Shown: positions 17,798 through 26,615, counted from the stretch's first letter. The stretch is DNA of 64,000 bases from Streptomyces melanogenes (GCF_014649795.1 NZ_BMTS01000006.1:62001-126000), one strand, 5' to 3'. Numbers and translations: made by a program. Notes: generated from the letters alone by a model not told the origin.

Positions 17798-18351
17798 GCA
17801 CCATGTGGGGGCACGGCGGCACCTACCAGACGTGGACGGACCACCTGGCCCGCTGGTCGCGCGGCGAGCAGGTCGACGGGCGCGCGCTGCCCGCGCTGGA
17901 GCGGGGCGACTACCACCAGGACACCTGGGTGCGACTCACCGACCAGCTCACCCGGGCGCTCTCCACCCGCCTCCAGGGCTGGGCGGACGACCTGACCCGG
18001 GCGCTCAACGCCGAGCAGGACGAGTTCGCGGCCGCCCGCGCGCTCGTCCAGGCCCGGTCGGGGCTGCACGCGGTGCGCGCCCTGGCCGGGCACCCCTCGC
18101 TCACGCCCGAGCTGCGCACCCGGCTGATCAAGCTGGTCGACGGCCAGATCGCCGACCTCCAGCGGCAGTTGGAGACCCAGCTCGACCGCCTCGGGCGCAC
18201 CGGGGCGGACCCGCGCTGGATCGAGGCGCGCCGCCGCACCCTGCGCGACAACCCGCTCACGGGCGGCGCCGCGCCCGGCGCGCCCGAGGCCCCGCAGCCC
18301 TGGGCGTACGACCCGACGGCGACACCGCGCCGCCGCATCGTCACGGACTGA
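17794..18351 (+). CDS. Helical protein of unknown function, AAA+ partner candidate
   Basis: 185 residues from GTG 17794, fixed by GGAGG at 17785-17789 and the GTGA overlap. Almost wholly alpha-helical: LTDQLTRALSTRLQGWADDL, LVQARSGLHAVRALAGHPS and LIKLVDGQIADLQRQLETQL form long amphipathic helices, possibly a bundle or coiled coil. The C-terminus (after residue 150) is Pro/Ala-rich. Sixty-three bp upstream of the AAA+ gene; a structural partner or substrate of that ATPase is plausible but unproven. Confidence 0.75.
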   Translation: MSTMWGHGGTYQTWTDHLARWSRGEQVDGRALPALERGDYHQDTWVRLTDQLTRALSTRLQGWADDLTRALNAEQDEFAAARALVQARSGLHAVRALAGHPSLTPELRTRLIKLVDGQIADLQRQLETQLDRLGRTGADPRWIEARRRTLRDNPLTGGAAPGAPEAPQPWAYDPTATPRRRIVTD

Positions 18352-18414
18352 GCGGCCGACGACGACCGCCCGCACACGTACGTACGCAACCGATCCGACC
18401 GGAGAAGCCCCCGC

Positions 18415-19980
18415 ATGCCCAACTACGCCGAAAGCCATCGCGACCTCGACAGCTACATCTCCGCCCGGGTGCCGGTCATCGGGATGCGCACCATCGAGCA
18501 GCAGCGGGCGCTGCGGCTGGTGCGGGAGGTGGCGACGCACCCCCGGCGCAGCGGCATGCCGTTCTGGATCTACACCCGGGCCACCGGCCTGCGCGACCTG
18601 CGCACCAACGCGCCCCTCCAGGAGGACCGCTCGCTCACCGGGGCGATGGAGTACGCGGCGTCCCAGTTCGCCGCCCGCCCCAACGCCACGCTGGTCCTGG
18701 TCGACCCGGACGACCTGGAGGGCGACACCCCGCTGACCCGGCACATCGCCGAGGTCGCCCGGCTCGCGGGCAACAACTCCGGCTCGATCATCCTGCTCAC
18801 CGACACCCCGGTGTGGAGCGGCCTCCAGCGGCTCGGCATGAGCCTCCAGCTCGACCTGCCGGACGCGGACGAGATGTACGGGGTGCTCGCGGGCTTCCTC
18901 ACCGACCACCAGGGGATCATCCCGATCGCCTGGAGCGAGGACGACGCCCGCCGGGCCGCCGAGACGCTGCTCGGGGTCACCGAGGCGGAGGCGGTCAACC
19001 TGATGGCGACCGTCGCCGCCAAGGGCTCGGTCGACAAGGACGACGTGCCCGCGCTCGCCCAGTCCAAGGACCGCATCTTCAGCGATCTCACCGGCCTGGT
19101 GAAGGTCCAGCTCAAGGACGCCGACTACACGGTCGGCGGGCTCTCCAACCTGCGCGACTGGCTGCGCCGCAAGAACCAGCTGATGCAGGCCGACCTGCGC
19201 CACACCGAGATCCGGCCGCCGCGCGGGGTGCTGCTCGTCGGCGTCCCCGGCTGCGGCAAGTCGCTCTCCGCCAAGGCGATCGCCGCCGAGTGGAAGCTGC
19301 CGCTCTACCGGCTCGACATGGGCGCCATCCACGGCAAGTACCTCGGCGAGTCCGAGGGCCGCTTCCGGGAGGCCCTGGAGACCGCCGACCGGGTGGCGCC
19401 CTGCGTGCTGTGGATCGACGAGATCGAGAAGGGCCTGGCGGGCCGGGACGACGGCACGGGCGTGCCGCAGCGGATCATCGGGCAGTTCCTGTTCTGGCTC
19501 CAGGAGTCCCGCTCGCGCGCCTTCGTCGTCGCCACCGCCAACGACGTGCGCAGCCTGCCGCCCGAGCTGCTGCGCAAGGGCCGCTTCGACGAGCTGTTCT
19601 TCGTGGACCTGCCGGACGCGCAGGACCGCAAGGAGATCATCCAGCTCTACTACCGCCGCTATGTGAAGGCCGAGCCCGACCCCGACCAGCTGGCCCGCCT
19701 CGTCGACCTCTCCGAGGGCTTCGCGGGCTCCGACATCGAGGGCGCGCTGCACGACGTGGGCGCGGAGGTCTACCTGGGCGGCGGCGCGGAGGCCCTGCGC
19801 CCGTCCTTCGTGATGGACACCTTCGCCAACACGATCCCGCTGAGCCGCAACAACCCCGAGCAGATCGAGGAGATCCGGGCGTGGGGCCGCGAGCGCGCGG
19901 TGGCGGCGGGACGCACGGCGGGGGCGACTACGCAGGGGGTGCCGGGACCGGCCCGGCGGATCGTGTTCATGGAGGACTGA
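18415..19980 (+). CDS. AAA+ ATPase, Ycf46-like
   Basis: 521 residues. The N-terminal domain (residues 1-240, SYISARVPVIGMRTIEQQRAL through LVLVDPDDLEG and GSIILLTDTPVW) resembles the degenerate N-domain of Ycf46, an AAA+ protein of plastids, cyanobacteria and actinobacteria. The AAA+ module has Walker A GVPGCGKS (276-283), pore-loop candidate HGKYLGESEGRF, Walker B VLWIDEIEK (331-339), sensor VATAND and arginine finger in LLRKGRFDE, then the lid. Last gene of the group. It may remodel or unfold a partner to gate the proteases; that role is inferred from context. Confidence 0.88.
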   Translation: MPNYAESHRDLDSYISARVPVIGMRTIEQQRALRLVREVATHPRRSGMPFWIYTRATGLRDLRTNAPLQEDRSLTGAMEYAASQFAARPNATLVLVDPDDLEGDTPLTRHIAEVARLAGNNSGSIILLTDTPVWSGLQRLGMSLQLDLPDADEMYGVLAGFLTDHQGIIPIAWSEDDARRAAETLLGVTEAEAVNLMATVAAKGSVDKDDVPALAQSKDRIFSDLTGLVKVQLKDADYTVGGLSNLRDWLRRKNQLMQADLRHTEIRPPRGVLLVGVPGCGKSLSAKAIAAEWKLPLYRLDMGAIHGKYLGESEGRFREALETADRVAPCVLWIDEIEKGLAGRDDGTGVPQRIIGQFLFWLQESRSRAFVVATANDVRSLPPELLRKGRFDELFFVDLPDAQDRKEIIQLYYRRYVKAEPDPDQLARLVDLSEGFAGSDIEGALHDVGAEVYLGGGAEALRPSFVMDTFANTIPLSRNNPEQIEEIRAWGRERAVAAGRTAGATTQGVPGPARRIVFMED

Positions 19981-20127
19981 TTCATGCGGGAGCGGCCGGA
20001 TTCGTGGAGGCGGTTGATCGAACTGACCTGAACTCGCCTGTTGCCCAAGGGGGTTGGCGCGTCCAACAATGCGCATGACAACTTCAGGAAAACCCGTTCC
20101 TGAATCCCTTCAGAGGGGAACCCCCAC

Positions 20128-20970
20128 ATGAAGAAGCCTCTCGTCGGCGCGGTGCTCGCGCTCCTGCTCGTCGGAGCGGGCGCGGCACCGGTCGTCGCGG
20201 CGCCGCACACCCACAGCGGCGCCAAGGCGACGGTCAAGGCGGTCGACTTCGCCGGAACGGTCGCGCTCAGCAACTGTTCCGGGTCGCTGATCCGCACGCC
20301 CAGCTCCCAGCCGAACGACCCCGCTCTCATCCTCTCGAACGGCCACTGCCTGGAGACCGGGTTCCCGGCCGCCGGCGAGGTCATCACCGACCAGCCCTCC
20401 ACGCGCAGCTTCTCGCTGCTCAACGGCTCGGCGAGCAAGGTCGGCACGCTGCGGGCCACCAAGGTCTCGTACGCGACGATGACCGACACCGACATCACGG
20501 TCTACGAGCTGAACAAGACGTACGCGCAGATCCAGGGCCAGTACGGGATCGGCGCGCTCACCCTGAACGACCAGCACCCGGTCGCGGGCACCTCCATCAA
20601 GGTGGTCTCCGGGTACTGGAAGCGCACCTACAGCTGCAACATCGACGGGTTCGCCTACCGCCTCAAGGAGGGCGACTGGACCTGGAAGGACTCGGTCCGC
20701 TACACCTCCGCCTGCCAGACCATAGGCGGCACCTCGGGCTCCCCGGTCATCGACACGGCCACCGGCAAGGTGGTCGCGGTGAACAACACCGGCAACGAGG
20801 ACGGGCAGCGCTGCACCGAGAACAACCCGTGCGAGGTGGACCAGAACGGCAAGGTCACCGTCCGCTACAAGATCAACTATGCCCAGGAGACGTACATCAT
20901 CGTCCCCTGCATAGGCACCGGCAACAAGTTCGACCTGAACCGTCCCGGCTGCACCCTGCCCAAGCCGTAA
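20128..20970 (+). CDS. Secreted trypsin-like serine protease (S1 family)
   Basis: 280 residues with a signal peptide (MKKPLVGAVLALLLVGAG, cleavage near VVA-AP). Catalytic triad: His in LILSNGHCLE, Asp in MTDTDITVYEL and Ser in GGTSGSPVID. Four further cysteines (CNIDG, YTSACQ, RCTENNPCE) suggest disulfides. The Shine-Dalgarno GAGGGGAAC precedes ATG 20128. It stands alone just after the AAA+ gene, with its own promoter region (19981-20127), and ends at the hairpin at 20979. Extracellular protein digestion is the likely role. No link to the conflict island is visible beyond proximity. Confidence 0.92.
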   Translation: MKKPLVGAVLALLLVGAGAAPVVAAPHTHSGAKATVKAVDFAGTVALSNCSGSLIRTPSSQPNDPALILSNGHCLETGFPAAGEVITDQPSTRSFSLLNGSASKVGTLRATKVSYATMTDTDITVYELNKTYAQIQGQYGIGALTLNDQHPVAGTSIKVVSGYWKRTYSCNIDGFAYRLKEGDWTWKDSVRYTSACQTIGGTSGSPVIDTATGKVVAVNNTGNEDGQRCTENNPCEVDQNGKVTVRYKINYAQETYIIVPCIGTGNKFDLNRPGCTLPKP

Positions 20971-20978
20971 CAGCGGAA

Positions 20979-21012
20979 CTCCCCGCGCCCCGGACGAAGG
21001 GGGCGCGGGGAG
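20979..21012. terminator. Bidirectional hairpin between convergent protease and chitinase genes
   Basis: CTCCCCGCGCCCC and GGGGCGCGGGGAG pair over 13 bp with an 8-nt loop. It occupies the gap between the two stop codons and would end both transcripts. Its arm resembles the core of the repeat family seen at 45.3 and 58.1 kb. Confidence 0.75.
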
Positions 21013-21020
21013 CCTCCCGG

Positions 21021-22712
21021 TTACGGGAGCGCGTGGACGTGCGGGCCCACCGCGTTCGACCAGGCGTTGCCCGACTTGGCGTCCCAGTTGGTCGACCAGG
21101 TCATCGCGCCGCGCAGGCCCGGGTACGTCTTCGACGGCTTGAAGGAGCCGCAGTTGGTCCCGGCGGTGAGGCAGTCGAGCGCCGCGTTCACCACCGACGG
21201 CGAGACGTAGCCGCTGCCCGCGCCGCTGGTCGAGGCCGGCAGGCCGAGGCCCACCTGGGACGGGTCCAGGCCGCCCTGGAGCTGGATGCAGGCGAGCGCG
21301 GTCAGGAAGTCGACCGAGCCCTGCGAGTAGACCTTGCCGTCGCAGCCGTTCATCGAACCGCTGTTGTAGTACTGCATGTTGACGACGGTCAGGATGTCCT
21401 TGATGTTGAGCGCCGTCCTGAAGTACTCGTTCGACGTCGACTGCATGTCGATCGTCTGCGGCGCCATCGTGATGACGAGCTTGCTGCCCGCCTTCGAGGA
21501 GAGGGACTTGAGCGCCTGCGTCATATAGGTGGAGTTGAGGCCGTTCTCCAGGTCGATGTCGACGCCGTCGAAGCCGTACGTCTGCATCAGCGAGTAGACC
21601 GAGTTGGCGAAGTTCGCCGCCGAGGTGGAGTCGTTGACCGACACCGTGCCGTTCTGGCCGCCGATGGAGATGATGACGGACTTGCCCGCCGCGTGCTTGG
21701 CGGCGATGTCCGCCTTGAACTGGTCGACGGTGTAGCCGCCGAGGCCGTTGGTGTCGAGGTTGAAGGTCACCCCGCCCGGCGTGCCGGTGGCGTCCGCGAA
21801 GGAGACCGCGATGATGTCGTAGTTCGCGGGCACGTCGCTGATCTTCTGGACGGTCGCGCCGTTGTTGAAGTTCTGCCAGTAGCCGGTCACCGCGTGCTTG
21901 GGCACGGTGCCGCCACCCGGGTTGCCGCCACCGCCGGAAGTGGTGGCGGTGACCGCCGCCGACTTCGTGGACTCGCCCGCCGCGTTGGTCGCCGTCACCT
22001 GGAACTGGTACGCGGTCGACGCGCTCAGCCCGGTCACGGTCGCCGAACTCCCGCTCGCCGACTGCACCTTGGCGCCGTCGCGGTAGACGTTGTACCCGGT
22101 CGCGTTGGAGACCGCGCCCCAGGACAGGTCCACCGACGAGGACGTCACCGAGCCGACCGCGAGGCCGCCCGGGGCCGCCGGGATCGTCGGGGCCGGGTCG
22201 CCGCCCCCGCCGCCGTCCGGGCCGAACACCGAGATGTCGTCGGCGTAGTAGGCGGGCTGGCCGTACCAGCCGTGCGTGTAGACCTGCACGGACGTGGTGG
22301 AGGCGCCCGTCTTGAAGGTGGTGGAGAGCTGGTTCCAGCCGCCGCCGGTGCCCGGCGTCCAGGTGGAGACGTCACTGGTGCCCGTCCCGGTGGCGCCGAG
22401 GTAGACGTACGAGCCCTGGACCCAGGAGCTCAGCGTGTACGTCGAGTTGGGCTTCACGGCGACCGTCTGGACGCACTGGCCGGTGTCGGAGCCCGAGGGG
22501 GTCGCCTTGAGGGCGGCGGACCCGCCGTGCACCGGCGAGGAGACGGCGGCGCCGCTCCCTGCCGTACAGCTCCAGTTGGCGAGCCCCGACTCGAAGCCCG
22601 CGTTCTTGGCGTTGTTGACGTCCGCCGCGTGGGCGGTGCCGGTGAGCCCGGCTATGGACAGGGCGCCGGCCGCGGCCACGGCCACGCCGATTCTGCCGCC
22701 TGCTCGTTTCAC
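21021..22712 (-). CDS. Secreted modular chitinase: carbohydrate-binding module, fibronectin III, GH18
   Basis: 563 residues from GTG 22712 (GGAGG 7-11 nt upstream). Signal peptide ends GTAHA-AD. Residues about 35-165: beta-sandwich carbohydrate-binding module (NAGFESGLANWSC ... YYADDISVFG). Gly/Pro linker. Residues about 180-265: fibronectin type III. Second Gly linker, then GH18 catalytic domain with the DxxDxDxE motif DGVDIDLE, SIGGQNG and the C-terminal TWSTNWDA. Endo- or exo-acting chitin hydrolysis outside the cell. Two DasR-type operators lie in its promoter, so N-acetylglucosamine control is expected. Confidence 0.95.
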   Translation of the reverse strand: MKRAGGRIGVAVAAAGALSIAGLTGTAHAADVNNAKNAGFESGLANWSCTAGSGAAVSSPVHGGSAALKATPSGSDTGQCVQTVAVKPNSTYTLSSWVQGSYVYLGATGTGTSDVSTWTPGTGGGWNQLSTTFKTGASTTSVQVYTHGWYGQPAYYADDISVFGPDGGGGGDPAPTIPAAPGGLAVGSVTSSSVDLSWGAVSNATGYNVYRDGAKVQSASGSSATVTGLSASTAYQFQVTATNAAGESTKSAAVTATTSGGGGNPGGGTVPKHAVTGYWQNFNNGATVQKISDVPANYDIIAVSFADATGTPGGVTFNLDTNGLGGYTVDQFKADIAAKHAAGKSVIISIGGQNGTVSVNDSTSAANFANSVYSLMQTYGFDGVDIDLENGLNSTYMTQALKSLSSKAGSKLVITMAPQTIDMQSTSNEYFRTALNIKDILTVVNMQYYNSGSMNGCDGKVYSQGSVDFLTALACIQLQGGLDPSQVGLGLPASTSGAGSGYVSPSVVNAALDCLTAGTNCGSFKPSKTYPGLRGAMTWSTNWDAKSGNAWSNAVGPHVHALP

Positions 22713-22777
22713 TTGCTGCCTCCGGTGGGGGAGTTGGGAGGTCGGTGGGGAGGTGGGGCGCGCGCTGTGCGACAAGC

Positions 22778-22824
22778 TGGTCCAGACCTGCGTACAAACT
22801 GGTCCAGACCAATCGGCTTGTCAA
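22778..22824 (-). promoter_or_regulatory. Chitinase promoter with two DasR-type (dre) operators
   Basis: TGGTCCAGACCT (22778-22789) and TGGTCCAGACCA (22800-22811) are direct repeats with a 22-bp period, each near-palindromic and close to the DasR consensus TGGTCTAGACCA. TTGACA on the minus strand (22824 to 22819) is the -35; the second operator lies just after it, where bound repressor would block polymerase. Known chitinase promoters of Streptomyces have the same arrangement. Regulator assignment is by consensus match. Confidence 0.8.
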
Positions 22825-22973
22825 GACCTCTGGCGCCCCTCGTGGCATCACAGAAACGAGAAGACTGTTCACCCGCAGCTATCTCCTGGATACAGTGCTG
22901 CTTCAGGAGGGAAGTGCGGTGATCACTTACGGCTGAGGGGGCCCGCCACGGGCCGAGGGAACGGGGACTTGAT

Positions 22974-23825
22974 GTGCCAACCGCGATAGCCGTCACCAGC
23001 CCGGACCTGGTGTTACCGGCACCCGATCCACACACGCCCCCGGCGGCGGTCTTCTCGTCCCCGGACGTCCAGCCGCTCGACGACGCCCTCGCCCACGCGC
23101 ACCGTCTGCTCGACGCGCACGGCCATCTCGTCGTCCTGTACCCCCAGTCCCTCCCGGCCGCCCACGAGCAGCGCCTGCACACGGTCCGCTCGATCCTGGA
23201 GAGCGACCGGATCGCGCTGCTCGGATCGCCGCTGCCGCCGCTGGGCCTCGCCGTGCTCGCCCGCCAGCTGTGCCAGCTGTCGGTGTGCGACTTCAGCCCC
23301 GGTGTGCTCGCCTCGGCCGCCCGCCTGCTCGCGCACTACGTGCACGCGGGAGCCGTGCTGAACTCGGTCACCCGGCTCGACCGCGTCCCCGTCGGACTCA
23401 AGACGCACGCCAAGTCCTGGCTGCCCGGCAGCCAGTTCGCGGTGCTCGCCCACCCGGTCCCGCAGCTGGTCAGGATCGGCGCGGGCGACCTGGAGGGGCC
23501 CGACTACGCCTGCCATCTGCTGGTGGCGAGCGCGGCGGCGCCCTCCGAGTGGGTCACCGGCACGCTCGCCACCGGGTGGCAGGTCGGCGCGGTCCTTGAA
23601 GCCCCGCTGCCGGGGTACTCGCCCGGCTGGTGGGGGACGGGCAAGCTCACCGAGTTCGCCGCCCATCTGTCCGACCTGTCCGTGCTCTACCAGCTCGTGG
23701 CGTCCGTGCGCCGGGAGTCGTGCCGGTGGTGCGGCATGGAACTCATCGGCGACCGCTGCGGGTTCTGCGCCTCCCCCGTCGCCGCCCCGGAGCTCCAGCT
23801 GCCCGCGGGAGGCACGTACAGCTAG
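22974..23825 (+). CDS. Conserved protein of Tad locus with C-terminal zinc ribbon
   Basis: 283 residues from GTG 22974. I see no catalytic motif. The N-terminal part is a mixed alpha/beta domain (ALAHAHRLLDAHGHLVVLYP, SILESDRIALLGSPLPPLGL). The C-terminus carries CRWCGMELIGDRCGFC, a four-cysteine zinc ribbon. First gene ahead of CpaB, 68 bp apart, and read in the same direction as the whole pilus locus; probably transcribed with it. Its job in pilus biogenesis is unknown. Confidence 0.8.
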   Translation: MPTAIAVTSPDLVLPAPDPHTPPAAVFSSPDVQPLDDALAHAHRLLDAHGHLVVLYPQSLPAAHEQRLHTVRSILESDRIALLGSPLPPLGLAVLARQLCQLSVCDFSPGVLASAARLLAHYVHAGAVLNSVTRLDRVPVGLKTHAKSWLPGSQFAVLAHPVPQLVRIGAGDLEGPDYACHLLVASAAAPSEWVTGTLATGWQVGAVLEAPLPGYSPGWWGTGKLTEFAAHLSDLSVLYQLVASVRRESCRWCGMELIGDRCGFCASPVAAPELQLPAGGTYS

Positions 23826-23893
23826 CCGCCGCGCAGCCCGCCCGGTGGCCTTGTCCGCTCAGTCCCACGTCATCGAACGAGGTCGTACGGTCA

Positions 23894-24598
23894 ATGAACT
23901 CCCGTCAGCGCCGTGGCGTCATCCTTCTCCTGGTCTCGGTCCTGTGCGCCGCCGGCGCCTTCGCCGGGGTCCTCTCGGTGATCCACGACGCCAACTCGAA
24001 GGTCGGCCCCGAGGTGACGGCGTACCGGGTGAACAGCGACATCAAGCCCAACACGGAACTGAGCGCCGACCAGTTCAGCCGGACGAGCATGCCCAAACGG
24101 TGGCTCTCCGACAACGCCGTCACCGACCTCTCCGCGATCCGCGGCAAGGTCGCCGTCACCCAGCTCACCAAGGGCTCGCTGCTCCAGTCCGACATGATCG
24201 CGCAACGCCCCGAACTGCGGCCCGGACAGCAGGAGATCGCCATCATGATCGACGCGTCCACCGGCGTCGCGGGCAAGATCCAGCGCGGCTCCTCGGTCAA
24301 CATCTTCGCCACCTTCGCCGCCGCCAAGCAGGGCGACACCCCCCAGTCGAAGATCATCGTGGCGGGCGCCAAGGTCCTCGACGTCGGCAAGCTCACCCCT
24401 CTCGATCCCGGCCGCGACGACCGCAACAAGAGCACCGAGGCCGTCCCGATCACCTTCGCCCTGGGCACCCTCGACGCCCAGCGCGTCGCGTACGCGGAGT
24501 CCTTCGCCCAGCACGTGCGCCTCGCGCTCGTCGCGCCCGGCAGCGACCCCTCGGTCCCGCCCGGCGACCGTACGTACCGCCTCGAAAAGGACCAGTGA
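23894..24598 (+). CDS. Flp pilus assembly protein CpaB/RcpC-like (SAF domain)
   Basis: 234 residues. One N-terminal membrane helix (RRGVILLLVSVLCAAGAFAG), then an SAF-type domain (VTAYRVNSDIKPNTELSADQ, SAIRGKVAVTQLTKGSLLQSD) and an RcpC/CpaB beta-region with IAIMIDASTGVAGKIQRGSS. CpaB proteins stabilise the pilus assembly platform in the envelope. The next gene starts 7 nt after its stop. Shorter than the proteobacterial protein, as usual in actinobacteria. Confidence 0.87.
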   Translation: MNSRQRRGVILLLVSVLCAAGAFAGVLSVIHDANSKVGPEVTAYRVNSDIKPNTELSADQFSRTSMPKRWLSDNAVTDLSAIRGKVAVTQLTKGSLLQSDMIAQRPELRPGQQEIAIMIDASTGVAGKIQRGSSVNIFATFAAAKQGDTPQSKIIVAGAKVLDVGKLTPLDPGRDDRNKSTEAVPITFALGTLDAQRVAYAESFAQHVRLALVAPGSDPSVPPGDRTYRLEKDQ

Positions 24599-24605
24599 GG
24601 TTCGG

Positions 24606-25841
24606 ATGACCACCAGGATCCTCCCGGCCGTCGCCGACGCCGACGCCGCCCGGTCCGTCACCACCCTGCTCAGCCAGCTCCCCGACGCCGAACCCGCCGC
24701 GCCCGTCGCGGACTCGACCCAGCTCCTGGACACCCTGGCCCGGCTGGCCGGGGAGTCCCTGGACGAGCTGCCCGAGGTCGTCCTCGTCCACGAGCGGATC
24801 GGCCCGGTGCCGGCGCTCGACCTGGTGCGCGAGGTCGCCCTGCGCTTCCCCGCCGTCGGCGTCGTCCTGATCACCTCCGACGCGGGCCCCGGCCTGTTCG
24901 CCGCCGCCATGGATTCGGGCGCGCGCGGCCTGGTCACCCTGCCGCTGCACTACGAGGAGCTGGTCAGCCGGGTGCAGGTGGCCGCCCAGTGGTCGGTCGG
25001 GGTCCGCCGCCACCTCGGCGGCGGGGGCGAGGCCTCCAGCGGCCCCGGCGGCACGGTCGTCACCGTCACCGGCGCCAAGGGCGGGGTCGGCGCCACCGTC
25101 ACCGCCGTCCACCTCGCGCTGGCCGCCCGGGCGTCGGGCCGCACCACGGCCCTGGTCGACATGGACCTCCAGGCCGGGGACGTGGCCTCCTACCTCGACG
25201 TCCAGTTCCGCCGCTCCATCGCCGACCTCGCCACCATCACCGACATCTCGCCCCGGGTCCTCCAGGACGCCCTGTTCACCCACTCCACCGGCGTCGGCCT
25301 GCTGCTCGCCCCGGGCGACGGCGAGCGGGCCGAGGAGGTCACCGACCGCGCGGCCCGCCAGATCCTCTCCGCCCTGCGCCACCGCTACGAAGTGGTGATC
25401 GCGGACTGCGGCACCCAGATGAACGGCGCCAACGCCGCCGCCGTCGAACTCGCCGACACCGCCCTGCTGGTCACCACCCCGGACGTGGTGTCGGTACGGG
25501 CCGCCAAGCGGATCGTACGGATGTGGGACCGCCTCCAGATCCGCAAGGCCGAGGAGACCACGACCGTGGTCAACCGGCACACCCGCGCCACCGAGATCCA
25601 GCCCGCGCTCGTCCAGAAGGTCACCGGCACCCGGATCACCCGCACCTCCGTCCCCGCCAACTTCAAGGAGCTGCAGGCCGTCGTGGACGCGGGCCGTCTG
25701 CACGACCTGGACGCCAAGTCCACGGTCAAGCAGGCGCTGTGGACGCTCGCGGGCGAGCTCGGCCTGGTCAAGGGGGTGGGCCCGGCGCCGGAGAAGAGCG
25801 GCCGGGGCACCCTCGTGCTGCGGCGCCGGGGGCACGGATGA
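24606..25841 (+). CDS. CpaE/TadZ-like MinD-family ATPase
   Basis: 411 residues. Residues 1-130 form a receiver-like domain without a full phospho-acceptor set (VVLVHERIGPVPALDL, VGVVLITSD). From about residue 145 a MinD/ParA ATPase: deviant Walker A TGAKGGVGATVTAVHLALAA, TTALVDMDLQAGDV, VIADCGTQMN. The second half ends in a basic tail. TadZ/CpaE proteins place the pilus machine at its cellular site. Its TGA overlaps the ATG of the TadE-like gene. Confidence 0.9.
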   Translation: MTTRILPAVADADAARSVTTLLSQLPDAEPAAPVADSTQLLDTLARLAGESLDELPEVVLVHERIGPVPALDLVREVALRFPAVGVVLITSDAGPGLFAAAMDSGARGLVTLPLHYEELVSRVQVAAQWSVGVRRHLGGGGEASSGPGGTVVTVTGAKGGVGATVTAVHLALAARASGRTTALVDMDLQAGDVASYLDVQFRRSIADLATITDISPRVLQDALFTHSTGVGLLLAPGDGERAEEVTDRAARQILSALRHRYEVVIADCGTQMNGANAAAVELADTALLVTTPDVVSVRAAKRIVRMWDRLQIRKAEETTTVVNRHTRATEIQPALVQKVTGTRITRTSVPANFKELQAVVDAGRLHDLDAKSTVKQALWTLAGELGLVKGVGPAPEKSGRGTLVLRRRGHG

Positions 25842-26224
25842 GGGGCATACGGACGCGCGCCGACCGGGACCGGGGACAGATCGTCGTGGAGTTCACCGGG
25901 ATGGTGCCGATCATCCTGGTGACCCTCGCCGCGATCTGGCAACTGGTCCTGACCGGCTACACGTACACCGTCGCCGGACACGTGGCGGACGAGGGGGCGC
26001 GGGCGGGGGCGGCGAAGGACGGGGGGCCCGGCGCCTGCGAGACGGCGATGCGGGCGGCCGCCCCGGACGGCTGGGACGTGGGCCCGGGCTGCGGCGGAGG
26101 CGGCGACCCCGACGTCTTCACGGCCACCGTCGCGATCAAGGTGCCGGTGCTCTTCCCGGGGGCGCTGTCGTTCCCGTTCACGGTGCACGGGCGGGCGGGG
26201 GCGGCGCGGGAGGAGACGCCGTGA
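25838..26224 (+). CDS. TadE-family pseudopilin-like protein
   Basis: 128 residues. Starts RDRGQIVVEFTGMVPIILVT: Gly-Gln-x-x-V-E-F followed by a hydrophobic helix, the class-III prepilin cleavage context of TadE-like minor pilins. The exported part has two cysteines (GACE, PGCGGG). ATGA overlap with cpaE and GTGA overlap with the next gene show translational coupling. Probably processed by the prepilin peptidase at 45650. Confidence 0.85.
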   Translation: MRGIRTRADRDRGQIVVEFTGMVPIILVTLAAIWQLVLTGYTYTVAGHVADEGARAGAAKDGGPGACETAMRAAAPDGWDVGPGCGGGGDPDVFTATVAIKVPVLFPGALSFPFTVHGRAGAAREETP

Positions 26225-26598
26225 GGCGCCGTGGCCCCCGGGGCGACCGGGGCTCGGCCGCCGTCGAGTACCTCGGCTTCCTGCCGCTGCTGCTCCTGGT
26301 CGCGCTCGCCGGCGTCCAGTTGGGCCTCGCCGCGTACGCCGCCCAGCAGGCGGGCACGGCCGCCCGGGCCGCCGCCCGTACCGGCGCGCAGACCGAACGG
26401 GCGCACGGAGCCGCCCAGGCCGGGAAGGCCGCGGTGAGCGACTGGGTCGGCAAGCGCGCCGCCATCGGGGTCGGGGGCTGCCCGGGGGCCACGGTGACCG
26501 CCACGGTCACCGTCTCCATCCCGTCCGTCTTCCCCGGCATCGACCACTTCGGCCCGGTCCACAAGAGCGCCACCATGCCCTGCGACGAGAGCAACTGA
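26221..26598 (+). CDS. Second TadE-family pseudopilin-like protein
   Basis: 125 residues from GTG 26221. GDRGSAAVEYLGFLPLLLLV gives the Gly-x4-Glu-Tyr cleavage motif and hydrophobic helix; the mature part has VGGCPGATVTATVTVSIPSV and a C-terminal cysteine. Sister of the upstream gene, as in many Tad loci with TadE and TadF pairs. Followed after 17 bp by tadA, which has its own GAGGAGG site. Confidence 0.85.
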   Translation: MRRRGPRGDRGSAAVEYLGFLPLLLLVALAGVQLGLAAYAAQQAGTAARAAARTGAQTERAHGAAQAGKAAVSDWVGKRAAIGVGGCPGATVTATVTVSIPSVFPGIDHFGPVHKSATMPCDESN

Positions 26599-26615
26599 CC
26601 GAGGAGGCACGCCAC

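Noticed and set aside
20128..20970. Secreted S1 protease as an eleventh member of the conflict island
   Set aside because: It has its own promoter interval, a Sec signal peptide and ordinary exoprotease features; adjacency alone is not enough.
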